Shown: positions 8,498-17,800 of the stretch, in pieces | How the letters are laid out: each line of letters starts with the position of its first letter | How positions within the stretch are numbered: the first letter of the stretch is position 1 | Assembly (NCBI GenBank): GCA_038961845.1 | Contig: CP152408.1 | Location: forward strand, 1,054,001 to 1,118,000 | Source of the DNA: Xylophilus sp. GW821-FHT01B05 | GTDB lineage: Bacteria; Pseudomonadota; Gammaproteobacteria; Burkholderiales; Burkholderiaceae_C | Direction of reading: 5' to 3' | Length of the DNA stretch: 64,000 bases | Notes under the pieces: generated by a model | What the model was told of the DNA's origin: nothing | What the model saw: only the letters and a program-made list of their open reading frames with translations | Databases searched by the model: none | Position numbers and translations under genes: made by a program

Positions 8498-9826
8498 TTA
8501 ATTATGTAGCGAGCCGAATGCCTGGCGCGCTGCATCCACCGTGGCGGCAATGTCCTCGGCGCTGTGCGCGGCGCTGACAAAGCCGGCCTCGTACAGCGCC
8601 GGCGCGATGTACACGCCGCGCTCCAGCAGCCCGTGGAACAACTGGTTGAAGCGCGCGCCGTCGGTCTTCATCACCTCGCCGTAGTTCTGCGGCAGGCCCT
8701 CCAGCAGGAAGAAGCCGAACATGCCGCCCTCGCAGTCGCTGCTGAAGGGCACGCCCGCTGCGGCGGCCGCGCCGTTCAGGCCATCGACCAGCGAGCGGGT
8801 GCGCGCCGACAGCGCCTCGAAGAAGCCGGGCTTGCTGATCTCTTTCAGCGTGGCCAGCCCGCAGGCCGTGGCCACCGGGTTGCCCGACAGCGTGCCGGCC
8901 TGGTAGACCGGGCCCAGCGGCGCCAGGTGCTCCATGATGGCGCGCGAGGCGCCAAAGGCCGCCAGCGGCATGCCGCCGCCGATCACCTTGCCCAGCACCG
9001 TGATGTCGGGGCGGATGCCCAGCAGGCCCTGTGCGCTGCCCAGGCCCACGCGCAGGCCGGTCATCACCTCGTCGAATATCAGCAGCGCGCCGTGCTGGCT
9101 GCACAGGTCGCGTGCCGCTTGCGCAAAGGCCTGCGAGGCGCGCACGAAGTTCATGTTGCCGGCGATCGGCTCGATGATGATGCAGGCGATGTCGGCGCCG
9201 TGCTCGGCAAACGCGGCCTCCAGTGCGGCGACGTTGTTGTACTCCAGCACCAGCGTGTGCTGCACCACCTCGGGCGGCACGCCGGCCGAGGTCGGGTGGC
9301 CGAAGGTCGCCAGGCCCGAGCCGGCCTTGACCAGCAGGGCGTCGGCGTGGCCGTGGTAGCAGCCCTCGAACTTGATGATGGTCTTGCGGCCGGTGGCGCC
9401 GCGCGCGAGGCGGATCGCGCTCATGCCGGCTTCGGTGCCGGAGCTGACCAGACGCACCATCTCGATGGAGGGCACCAGGCGGATGATTTCCTCGGCCAGT
9501 TCCACCTCGCGCTCGGTCGGCGCGCCAAAAGAGAAGCCGTCGCGCGCCGCCTTTTGCACCGCCTCCAGCACCGCCGGATGGCCGTGGCCCAGGATCATCG
9601 GGCCCCAGGAGCCGATGTAGTCGATGAAGCGCTGGCCGTTGGCGTCCCAGAAATAAGCGCCCTCGGCACGCCGCACAAAGCGCGGCGCACCGCCAACGGC
9701 GCGAAAGGCGCGCACCGGGGAGTTCACGCCGCCAGGGATGACGGCCTTGGCGCGCTCGAACAGCGGCAGGTTCAGATCGGTCACGGAAGTGTCGGAAGAA
9801 AGAAGGGAGTCAGTGCTGGGTGTCAT
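8498..9826 (-). CDS. hemL: glutamate-1-semialdehyde 2,1-aminomutase
   Basis: PLP-dependent enzyme converting glutamate-1-semialdehyde to 5-aminolevulinate, the committed step of the C5 haem pathway. 442 residues; class-III aminotransferase fold. Visible motifs are the substrate loop [11 protein letters not shown] near residue 30, [13 protein letters not shown], the [16 protein letters not shown] segment, and the PLP lysine in [18 protein letters not shown]. The first ~18 residues are poorly conserved, so a start slightly further in is possible. It overlaps the end of thiD by 17 bp, and the two are co-transcribed. Confidence 0.96.
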   Translation of the reverse strand: MTPSTDSLLSSDTSVTDLNLPLFERAKAVIPGGVNSPVRAFRAVGGAPRFVRRAEGAYFWDANGQRFIDYIGSWGPMILGHGHPAVLEAVQKAARDGFSFGAPTEREVELAEEIIRLVPSIEMVRLVSSGTEAGMSAIRLARGATGRKTIIKFEGCYHGHADALLVKAGSGLATFGHPTSAGVPPEVVQHTLVLEYNNVAALEAAFAEHGADIACIIIEPIAGNMNFVRASQAFAQAARDLCSQHGALLIFDEVMTGLRVGLGSAQGLLGIRPDITVLGKVIGGGMPLAAFGASRAIMEHLAPLGPVYQAGTLSGNPVATACGLATLKEISKPGFFEALSARTRSLVDGLNGAAAAAGVPFSSDCEGGMFGFFLLEGLPQNYGEVMKTDGARFNQLFHGLLERGVYIAPALYEAGFVSAAHSAEDIAATVDAARQAFGSLHN

Positions 9827-10748
9827 GAGGGGGCATCACAAAGCCTTCGATGGAGCGCTTCTCCAGGTCGTCGGCATCGTCGGATTCTTCTTCGGTGTCG
9901 GGCTGGGCCCAGAACATGCGGTCGGGCAGCACATTGCCCATGCCGGGGCGAAAGCCCGCATCCAGGCTGCGGTCCAGGTAGTGCAGTGCTTCGGCGGTGG
10001 CTTCGGCCAGGTCGTTGCCATTGGCCAGCAGGGCGGCCAGCGCGGCCGACAGCGTGTCGCCGGCGCCGGAGAAGACGGCATCGAACAGCTCGAACTTGGC
10101 CGTGCTCAGCACCGCCTGCGGCGTGGCCAGCGCGTTTTCCACGAACTGCTCGGGCAGCGGAATGCCGGTTACCAGGGTGTAGGGCACGCCCATTTCGTTG
10201 GCGGCCTTGGCGATGTCGCGTGGGGTGGGGCTGCGCTGGTGCGTCCAGTCGGGCAGCAGCCAGCGCCACAGCGTGCTGTGGTTGCCCACCAGCACCGTGG
10301 TCTGCGGCAGCAGCAGCTCGCGGAAGGCGTCCAGGTAGGCCTCGATCTCGTCCTCGCGCCACCAGGACAGGTCGGGCATGTAGGCAATGACCGGCACTTC
10401 CTCGTAGTCGGCCGTGATCTCGGCCACGGCGCTGATGTTCTCTGGCGTGCCGAGGAAGCCCACCTTGACCACGTCGACCTCCATGTCTTCCAGTACCGCG
10501 CGCGCCTGCTCGGCCACGGCTTCTTCGTCGAGGGCGAAGTGCTCGAAGATGCGCGCGCTGTCGCGGGCATAGGCGCCGGTCGCCACGGTCAGGGCATGGC
10601 CGCCCACCGAGGCGATGGTCACCGCGTCGGCGCCCAGGCCGCCGGCGCCGCTCGGGTCGCTGGCGTTGAACACCATGACGCAGGCCGGGCTGTCATCCTC
10701 CGGCAGGTCGTCGTCATGGTCGGGGGCGTCGGCTTCGGGCAGGGTCAT
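9810..10748 (-). CDS. thiD: hydroxymethylpyrimidine/phosphomethylpyrimidine kinase
   Basis: Ribokinase-fold kinase that phosphorylates the thiamine pyrimidine moiety (HMP to HMP-PP). The frame is open to 11282, but the product proper starts at the ATG at 10748 ([15 protein letters not shown]), giving 312 residues. The N-terminal substrate motif reads [18 protein letters not shown]. The C-terminal anion-hole/catalytic motif [16 protein letters not shown] carries the general-base Asp. It has unusual acidic extensions at both ends ([22 protein letters not shown]) compared with the roughly 265-residue ThiD core. No TPP riboswitch is apparent upstream. Pyridoxal-kinase activity cannot be excluded. 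Confidence 0.88.
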   Translation of the reverse strand: MTLPEADAPDHDDDLPEDDSPACVMVFNASDPSGAGGLGADAVTIASVGGHALTVATGAYARDSARIFEHFALDEEAVAEQARAVLEDMEVDVVKVGFLGTPENISAVAEITADYEEVPVIAYMPDLSWWREDEIEAYLDAFRELLLPQTTVLVGNHSTLWRWLLPDWTHQRSPTPRDIAKAANEMGVPYTLVTGIPLPEQFVENALATPQAVLSTAKFELFDAVFSGAGDTLSAALAALLANGNDLAEATAEALHYLDRSLDAGFRPGMGNVLPDRMFWAQPDTEEESDDADDLEKRSIEGFVMPPHDTQH

Positions 10749-10904
10749 GAAGGGCAGTCGGATACAGTGGCAGGCGGCGCGAGGCCGTGCGGATATGCAT
10801 TGTGCAACGCCCGCGCCAGGCCCTGTACCGTCTTGCCACAACGACAGTCGCCAGGGTCGAATCGATACAATCGTTGACACAATATTAGAAGCCCCCTTAA
10901 GCTG
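10749..10904. promoter_or_regulatory. divergent promoter region thiD / rubredoxin-pil operon
   Basis: 156-bp gap between divergently transcribed thiD-hemL and rubredoxin-pilGHIJL. A TACAAT hexamer at 10866-10871 could be a -10 element for the rightward transcript, about 35 bases before the rubredoxin ATG. No good -35 box is seen at the right spacing. TTGACA occurs at 10874 but is too close to the ATG to serve that gene. Assignment is by position and motif only. Confidence 0.35.
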
Positions 10905-11078
10905 ATGACTGACCCTAAAACTTGGATGTGCTTGATTTGCGGATGGATTTATGACGAATCCGCTGGCGTCCCCGAGGACGGCATTGCGCCCGGTACTCCG
11001 TGGGAACAGGTGCCTATGAACTGGACCTGCCCGGAATGCGGCGCACGCAAGGAAGACTTCGAGATGGTCCAGATTTGA
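10905..11078 (+). CDS. rubredoxin
   Basis: 57-residue one-iron electron carrier. Both metal knuckles are intact: CLICG at residues 9-13 and CPECG at 42-46, with the conserved aromatic core (W14, Y16, W39) and the PEDGIAPGTPWEQVP loop. It accepts electrons from a ferredoxin/NAD(P)H reductase and passes them to oxygenases or detoxifying oxidases. It is the first gene before pilG (61-bp gap, same strand), an association I believe recurs in related betaproteobacteria although no functional link to twitching motility is established. The gene is too short for usual ORF cut-offs but unmistakable. Confidence 0.95.
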   Translation: MTDPKTWMCLICGWIYDESAGVPEDGIAPGTPWEQVPMNWTCPECGARKEDFEMVQI

Positions 11079-11139
11079 CAGTTGGAGCGGCCTCGCCGGG
11101 AAGCCGCCCGACCTGAGGACAACACAGGGAGCGGCACAA

Positions 11140-11538
11140 GTGAGCACCAGCACAACCAGCTGCAAGGTCTTGGTGGTGGACGACAGCAACACCATCCGGC
11201 GCAGCGCAGAGATATTCCTCAAGCAGGGCGGGCACGAGGTGCTGCTGGCCGACGACGGCTTTGACGCCCTCGCCAAGGTCAACGACTACCAGCCGCAGCT
11301 CATCTTCTGCGACATCCTCATGCCCAAGCTTGATGGCTACCAGACCTGCGCCATCATCAAACGCAATGCACGTTTTGCCGGCACGCCGGTCGTCATGCTG
11401 TCCTCCAAGGACGGCGTGTTCGACAAGGCGCGCGGCCGCATGGTGGGTTGCCAGGACTACCTGACCAAACCCTTTACCAAGGACCAACTGCTCGCAGCGG
11501 TCCAGCAATTCGGCGAAATCTCCCAAGGAACATCCTGA
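11140..11538 (+). CDS. pilG: twitching motility response regulator PilG
   Basis: Single-domain CheY-like receiver, 132 residues, that acts at the leading pole to control the type IV pilus extension motor. It contains the acidic pair D14-D15, the phosphoacceptor D58 ([13 protein letters not shown]), the switch Ser in VVMLSSKDG and the conserved Lys in YLTKPF. The start is a GTG at 11140; no in-frame ATG is better placed. It overlaps pilH by one base (TGATG). This is the first of five chemosensory genes pilG-H-I-J-L, and the gene order matches the Pil-Chp system of pseudomonads. Confidence 0.95.
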   Translation: MSTSTTSCKVLVVDDSNTIRRSAEIFLKQGGHEVLLADDGFDALAKVNDYQPQLIFCDILMPKLDGYQTCAIIKRNARFAGTPVVMLSSKDGVFDKARGRMVGCQDYLTKPFTKDQLLAAVQQFGEISQGTS

Positions 11539-11903
11539 TGCCCATCCAGAAGGTCTTGGTCGTGGACGATTCCAAGACCGAACTCGTTTTTCTCTCTGAC
11601 CTGCTGCAGAAGCGCGGCATGCAGGTGCGCACCGCCGAGAACGCCGAAGAGGCGTTCCGCAGTCTGGCGCAAGACAAGCCCGACCTGATCCTGATGGACG
11701 TGGTCATGCCCGGCCAGAACGGTTTCCAGCTCACCCGCGCGATCAGCCGTGACCCGCTCTATGCAGACGTGCCCATCATCATGTGCACCAGCAAGAACCA
11801 GGAAACCGATCGGGTGTGGGGCCTGCGCCAGGGCGCGCGCGACTACATCACCAAACCGGTCGATCCAGTCGAGCTGCAGGCGAAGATCGCCGCCCTTGGC
11901 TGA
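11538..11903 (+). CDS. pilH: twitching motility response regulator PilH
   Basis: CheY-like receiver of 121 residues, with acidic pair D10-D11, phosphoacceptor D54 ([14 protein letters not shown]), Thr in MCTSKNQ and Lys in YITKPVDP. In Pil-Chp systems PilH favours pilus retraction or acts as a phosphate sink opposing PilG. The true start is the ATG at 11538 inside the pilG stop codon; the open frame extends further upstream only because it is read through pilG in another frame. Translational coupling to pilG is likely. Confidence 0.95.
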   Translation: MPIQKVLVVDDSKTELVFLSDLLQKRGMQVRTAENAEEAFRSLAQDKPDLILMDVVMPGQNGFQLTRAISRDPLYADVPIIMCTSKNQETDRVWGLRQGARDYITKPVDPVELQAKIAALG

Positions 11904-11916
11904 AAGCTAGCCCACC

Positions 11917-12489
11917 ATGGCCAATCGTCAGGCACTGCGGGAACTCCAAAGCCGGCTGGCCAGCCGCCTGCAGGCGGCGCAGAGCGAAGGTGCTTCGGTC
12001 GAATGGCTTGCGGTGGAGATCGGCGGCAAGCCCTTCCTGTTCCCGCTGGGCCAGGCGGGCGAGATCTTTCCCTGGACCACGGTCCAGTCCGTGCCCTATA
12101 CCCAAGCCTGGTTCCTGGGGGTTGCGAACCTGCGCGGCGGCTTGTGCGGCGTGGTGGATCTGCTGCAGTTCGCCGCAGCCCGCTCCGCGCAGGCACTGTC
12201 CGGCACCGATGACACACCCCCGGCCACGGCGCCCAGGCGCATTGACGCGTTGAACGGCGAGGCCAGCCTGCTGGCGTTCAATGCGGCACTGGAAGTGCAG
12301 TGCGCGCTGGTGGTTGACCGGCTCGCGGGCTTGCGGGGCGGCGAGGCCTTCGTCTCGGTCCAGCCCCGTGCGGACGATGCGCCGGTATGGCTCGGCCCCG
12401 TCTACATCGATGCGCAGGGTGCGCACTGGCAGGAAATCGACCTGCAGGCGCTGGCCCAGCATCCTTTCTTTCTCAGCATCAGCAGCTGA
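11917..12489 (+). CDS. pilI: CheW-like adaptor PilI
   Basis: 190-residue CheW-domain scaffold that bridges the PilJ receptor and the PilL/ChpA kinase. The CheW beta-barrel occupies about residues 30-175 (EWLAVEIGGKPFLFPLGQAGEIF, VANLRGGLCGVVDL). The 20-residue N-terminus (LRELQSRLASRLQAAQ) is helical. It lies 13 bp after pilH and 21 bp before pilJ, in the middle of the operon. Confidence 0.93.
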   Translation: MANRQALRELQSRLASRLQAAQSEGASVEWLAVEIGGKPFLFPLGQAGEIFPWTTVQSVPYTQAWFLGVANLRGGLCGVVDLLQFAAARSAQALSGTDDTPPATAPRRIDALNGEASLLAFNAALEVQCALVVDRLAGLRGGEAFVSVQPRADDAPVWLGPVYIDAQGAHWQEIDLQALAQHPFFLSISS

Positions 12490-12510
12490 CTTTTTTTGCA
12501 GGGCCGCACC

Positions 12511-14790
12511 ATGTCTGTTGCCGATCAAATCGGAAAACTCTTCACCCGCAAGTCCGCGTCGGACGAGTCGGACTCCACCATCCTGCCGACGATGGTGCTT
12601 CCCGAAGACGCGGAGCCTGCGCTGCCCGCCGGCGCTGCGCCTGAGGGCGCGGGCTTTCAGGAAAGCCGGCTGGCCGATGCGACGGGCTCGTTCAAGGACT
12701 CCGAGCAGGTGGCGCTGCCGGTGCTCGGCCGCGCCACCATCAACCGCCACCAGCGGGTGCTCTATACGCTGCTGATCGTGGCACTGCTGGTGCTGGCCGT
12801 GCTGGGTACCTTGTCCCTGAGCCAGGCCAACCGCACGGCGCAGCAGCTGGCCGCCACCGGGCAGGCGCTGATGCAGTCGCAGCGTCTGGCCAAATCGGTC
12901 ACCCAGGCCATCATCGGCAGCCCGCAAGCCTTCCCGGACGTGGCCAACAGCGCCGACGTGCTGGCGCGTACCGGCCGTGCACTCGATGGCGGCGACCCGT
13001 CCATGCGCATTGACGAGTTGGCCGACAGCTACCGCGCCGAGCTGGGCCAGGTCAAGCCACTGATCGAGCGCGCCGAGCGCAATGCCAAGACCGTGCTCGG
13101 CCAGGAAAAAATCCTGACCCAGGTGGGCGCCGCGCTGCGCACCATCAACCTGCAGTCCTCCGACCTGCTGGAAATCGCCGAAACCATCTCGGCGCTCAAG
13201 CTCCAGCAAAACGCACCGGCCGGCGACATCTCTGCCTCTGGCCAACTGGTGATGCTGACGCAGCGTATCGGCAAGTCGGCCAACGAGTTCCAGACCTCTG
13301 AAGGCGTGAGCCCCGAGGCGGTGTTCCTGTTGGGCAAGGACTTGAATTCCTTCCGCGAGATTTCGCAAGGCCTGCTGGACGGCAGCGCCGAACTGCGGCT
13401 GACCGCTGCGCGCGATCCGCAGGTGCGCGAGCAACTGCAGGCACTGCAGGCGCTGTACGAAAAAACCCGCGTCGAGGCCGGCGCCATCCTGGGCAATCTG
13501 CAGGGCCTGGTGTCCGCGCGTGAAGCCCAGACCGCCATCATTGCCGACAGCGAACCGCTGCGGCGCGGCCTGGAAGCGCTGCAGTCGCGCCTGTCACAGG
13601 ATGCGGGCGTGGGCCTCAGCACCTTGCTGGCCATGATTGCCGCCGCACTGGTGATGCTGGCCGCGGGCTTCGGTCTGGCGCGGGTGCTGCTGCTGGACAG
13701 CCGTGCACGCCAGACCGCTGCCGAGCGGCAGCGCTACGAAGCCGAGTCGCAGCAGCGCGAAGCCGAGCATGCGCAGCAGGAATCCAAGCGCGTCAACGAC
13801 GCCAACCAGGCGGCCATTCTGCGGCTCATGAACGAGCTGCAGTCCGTTGCTGAAGGTGACCTGACGCAGGAAGCCACCGTGACCGAGGACATCACCGGCG
13901 CCATTGCCGACTCGGTCAACTACACGGTGGAAGAACTGCGCCTGCTGGTGGGCAACGTGCAGAACACGGCGACGCGGGTGGCGCAGACCACGGCGCTGGT
14001 GGACAGCACCTCGACCGAACTGCTGGCAGCCTCGACCGAGCAACTGCGCGAGATCCGCGAAACCGGCCGCTCGGTGCTGGACATGGCCTCGCGCATCAAT
14101 GACGTGTCCTCGCAGGCGCAGGAATCCGCTGCGGTGGCGCGTTTGTCGCTGGAAGCTGCGGACTCCGGCCTGCAGGCGGTGCAGAACGCCATCGGCGGTA
14201 TGAACTCCATCCGCGACCAGATCCAGGACACCTCCAAGCGCATCAAGCGCCTGGGCGAATCCTCGCAAGAGATCGGTGAAATCACCGAGCTGATCTCCGA
14301 CATTACCGAGCAGACCAACGTGCTGGCACTTAATGCCGCCATCCAGGCCGCCTCCGCCGGTGAAGCCGGCCGCGGCTTCTCGGTGGTGGCAGAAGAAGTG
14401 CAGCGCCTGGCTGAGCGTTCGGCCGACGCCACGCGCCAGATCTCGACGCTGGTGAAGGCGATTCAGACCGACACCCAGGATGCCGTGGCCGCCATGGAGC
14501 GCTCGACCCAGGGTGTGGTCGAAGGGGCGCGCCTGTCCGACAGCGCCGGTACCGCGCTGACCGAGATCGACCGCGTGTCGCGCCGACTGGCCGAGCTGAT
14601 CGAGCAGATCTCCTCGTCCACCTCGCGTGAAGCCGAACTCGCCAACGGCGTGGCCGACAGCATCCAGCACATCTTCGCCGTGACCGAGCAGACCGGCGAA
14701 GGCACCCGCACCACGGCCCAGCAGGTGCGCGAACTGTCGCGCATGGCTGAAGAGCTGCGCGAGTCGGTGTCCCGCTTCAAGATCGCCTGA
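12511..14790 (+). CDS. pilJ: methyl-accepting chemotaxis protein PilJ
   Basis: Receptor of the Pil-Chp system, 759 residues from the ATG at 12511 (MSVADQIGKLF). A short cytoplasmic N-terminus (about 85 residues) precedes TM1 (LLIVALLVLAVLGTLSL). A periplasmic helical sensing domain of about 280 residues follows, then TM2 near residue 375 (LSTLLAMIAAALVMLAAG), a HAMP-like linker with coiled coil and the signalling hairpin (ALNAAIQAASAGEAGRGFSV). In homologues the receptor senses pilin or surface contact. The reading frame could start at a TTG at 12496, but the ATG is more plausible. No methyltransferase (pilK) gene follows in this operon. Confidence 0.95.
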   Translation: MSVADQIGKLFTRKSASDESDSTILPTMVLPEDAEPALPAGAAPEGAGFQESRLADATGSFKDSEQVALPVLGRATINRHQRVLYTLLIVALLVLAVLGTLSLSQANRTAQQLAATGQALMQSQRLAKSVTQAIIGSPQAFPDVANSADVLARTGRALDGGDPSMRIDELADSYRAELGQVKPLIERAERNAKTVLGQEKILTQVGAALRTINLQSSDLLEIAETISALKLQQNAPAGDISASGQLVMLTQRIGKSANEFQTSEGVSPEAVFLLGKDLNSFREISQGLLDGSAELRLTAARDPQVREQLQALQALYEKTRVEAGAILGNLQGLVSAREAQTAIIADSEPLRRGLEALQSRLSQDAGVGLSTLLAMIAAALVMLAAGFGLARVLLLDSRARQTAAERQRYEAESQQREAEHAQQESKRVNDANQAAILRLMNELQSVAEGDLTQEATVTEDITGAIADSVNYTVEELRLLVGNVQNTATRVAQTTALVDSTSTELLAASTEQLREIRETGRSVLDMASRINDVSSQAQESAAVARLSLEAADSGLQAVQNAIGGMNSIRDQIQDTSKRIKRLGESSQEIGEITELISDITEQTNVLALNAAIQAASAGEAGRGFSVVAEEVQRLAERSADATRQISTLVKAIQTDTQDAVAAMERSTQGVVEGARLSDSAGTALTEIDRVSRRLAELIEQISSSTSREAELANGVADSIQHIFAVTEQTGEGTRTTAQQVRELSRMAEELRESVSRFKIA

Positions 14791-14828
14791 GGCCTGCTCC
14801 TTCCCCTTTCGCCACCGCGAACGCCGCC

Positions 14829-17800
14829 ATGCAATTTCCAGACGCCGCCGAGCCGGCCCTCCACGAACGCGACCTGGGCCCGCTGGCCTGGGTGGTTGCC
14901 GAGCTGCAGCGCGGCATCGAGGGAGCGGTCAAGTCGCTGCGGCGCTTCGTGCGCGAAGCCGAGGCGGCCGGCCCGCCTGATCTTGAGCTGCTGGACACGG
15001 CGCCCTTGCGCGCCGCGCGCCAGCAGTTGCACCAGGTGTCCGGTGCGCTGGAGATGGTCGGCATGGAGCCCACGGCCGTGCTGGTGCGCGCCATGGAGGC
15101 CGCAGTACAGAAATTCCTGCAGCGCCCGGCGCTGTGCGATGAGCCGGCCGTGGCAACGCTCGAGCGTGCGGGTTTCGCTTTGGGCGAATACCTGGATGCG
15201 GTGCTGGCCGGCAAGACCTATTCCGCAGTTGGTCTGTTTCCGCAGTACCGCGATGTGCAGGCCCTGGCCGGCGCAGAGCGCACGCACCCGGCCGACCTCT
15301 GGCCCGCCGAGCGCCGCCCGGTCAGGCCGCAGGTGGTGGGCACGCCGCGGCTGCAGCCTTATGGCCCCGCTGCGCGTGCGCAGTTGGACCAGGCTGTGCT
15401 CAAGGTCGTCAAGACCGGCGACGCCGACGCCGCGCGCAAGCTCTGCGAACTGAGCCAGGGCTTTGCCGCCGCGCAGGAAGAGGGCGCCGCCCAATCGTTC
15501 TGGCGCGTCTGCGCTGGCTTCTTCGAGGCCCAGGCGCTGGGCCTGCTGCCGCGCGACCTGCATGCCAAGCGCGTGGCCTCGCGGGTGCTGATGCAGTACG
15601 CCGCTTTCGTCCGGGGCGATGCCGCGCCCAGCGAGCGCCTGCTGCAGGACATGCTGTTCTTCTGCGCCCAGGCGCGCCCGCTGCAGGCAGAGGCCGCGCC
15701 CGCGCTGTCGGCCGTGCACAGCGCCTACGGCATGCACTCCGCCGAGCCGATCGACTATGAAGTGCGCCGCTTCGGCCGTTTCGATCCGGTGCTGCTGGCA
15801 CAGGCGCGCAAGCGCATCGCCGCCGCCGCCGAGACCTGGTCGGCGCTGGCCGGCGGTGACCGGCACAAGCTGAAAGCGGCGGCCGACCAGTTCAATCTGG
15901 TGGCTGACTCGCTGCGCCGCCTGCATCCGCAGAGCGCGCCGTTGGCCCAGGCGCTGACCCAGGCGCTGGATGCCACCGTGCGCACCGGCGAGCCGCCCGC
16001 GACCGCGCTGGCGATGGAAGTCGCCACCTCCATTCTTTACCTGCAAGCCGCCTACGAAGAGCTGGATACGCCTGATGGCGCCATGGCCGAGCGCGCAAGC
16101 CTGCTGGCCAGCCGGCTCGACCGGGCACGCGGCGCCACGGCGCCCGAGCCACTCGACGGCTGGATGGAAGACCTCTACCGCCGTGTGAGCGATCGCCAGA
16201 CCATGGGCAGCGTGGTGGAAGAGCTGCGCACCACCTTGCGCGAGGCCGAGCAATCGCTGGACCAATTCTTTCGCGCGCCGCAGGACGCCTCGCCACTGGC
16301 CGCCGTGCCTGGCCACCTGGCGCAGATGCGTGGCGTGCTGTCGGTGCTGGGGCTGGACCAGGCATCGCAGGCCGTACTGCGCATGCGCGACAGCGTCGAG
16401 CGCCTGCTGGTGGGCGAGCCCACCGACCCGGTGGCGCGCAATGCCGTCTTTGACCGGCTTGGCAACAGCCTGGGCGCGCTCAGCTTCCTGATCGACATGC
16501 TGGGCTACCAGCCCACCTTGGCGCGCCGCCTGTTCGTCTATGACGAAGAGCGTGGCGAGCTGCGCATCGTCATGGGCCGCGGCCGTGTCCGGGCCCACGA
16601 TGTGCCCGAGGTGGCCAGTGCCGTTGCCGGTGCGCGCCAGGAGCCGCCGCTGCCGGTGATCGTGCCGGCCGAGCCCGCGCCTCCCGCCGAGCCGATGCCG
16701 CCACTGCCGGCTGTCTCTGTGCCGGCAGCCGTGGCCAAACCGCTCGCGCATGCGGGCGACGGCGAAGACGACGACCTGGAATTGCGCGAGATCTTTCTGG
16801 ACGAAGCGCGCGAAGTCCTGGGCAACGGCCGCGCCAGCGTGGCCGCGCTGGATGCCCAGCCTGATGCGCTGAGCGAGCAGACCACCCTGCGCCGCGCCTT
16901 CCATACCTTGAAGGGCAGCGCCCGCATGGTGCAGCTGGACCGCTTCGGCGAGGCCGCCTGGGCCATGGAGCAGCTCTGCAACGCCTGGCTGGCCGAGCAG
17001 CAGCCCATGCCCGAGAGCCACCGCCGCCTGGCCGACGAGGCGCTGGTCGCCCTGGCGCGCTGGGTCGAGGACATTGCCGACAACCAGGACGAAGCCTGGG
17101 ACCCGGCGCCCTTCCGCGCCTCTGCCGACGCCTTGCGCCTGGGGGCTGCGCCCGTGCCGCTGGCCGTGGCCGCGCCGCCTGCGGCATCGCATGAAGCCGA
17201 TCCGGTCCACGTTGACTTCGAGCCGACACGCGCCTTCGACGACGAGGCTGTGCCCCAGGCGACCCCTGAGGCGACGCCTGCCGGGCTGCTTGCCGAAGAC
17301 CCGATCGAGCTGGAGATCCCGCTGCCGGGTGCCGGCCTGGCCGACGATGTGCCGGCACCGGTCCCCGCCGCAGAGGAACTGGCATTCGAGCTGCGGCTGG
17401 AGCCAGAGCCCGCAGCACCGGCGTCCGAGCCTGACGCGGTGCTGCCAGAAGAGCCCCTGCCCACGCAGGACCTGCAGATCGAAGAGGTGGACTTCTCCGA
17501 GTTCGCCGCGGCCCTCTCCGAAGCGGACACGGCCCAGGATGCGACGCCGGCCGAACCTGCAGCCCTGCTGGACGATGTCGACGCACCGGCGCCAGAACCG
17601 CTCGCCACGGCAGAAGCTGCGGAGGTGCCAGCGGCGCTTGACGCGCAGCCGGCCGAGGATTGGTCGCTGGCCAGCGACGAGTTCCAGCTCGACTTCCCCG
17701 GCACGCCGCACAAAGCGGCCGAGCCACCGGCCGCCATCGAGCCGGAAGAAGCCGTTGGCGTGGAGCACGACGATGCTGGCCTGGCGCCGGCCGCGGACGA

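Noticed and set aside
8564..10390. 608-codon plus-strand open frame opposite hemL and thiD
   Set aside because: Antisense of two well-supported genes, no recognisable domain.
10749..10904. TPP riboswitch before thiD
   Set aside because: The 156-bp gap shows no CTGAGA/thi-box arrangement on the minus strand.
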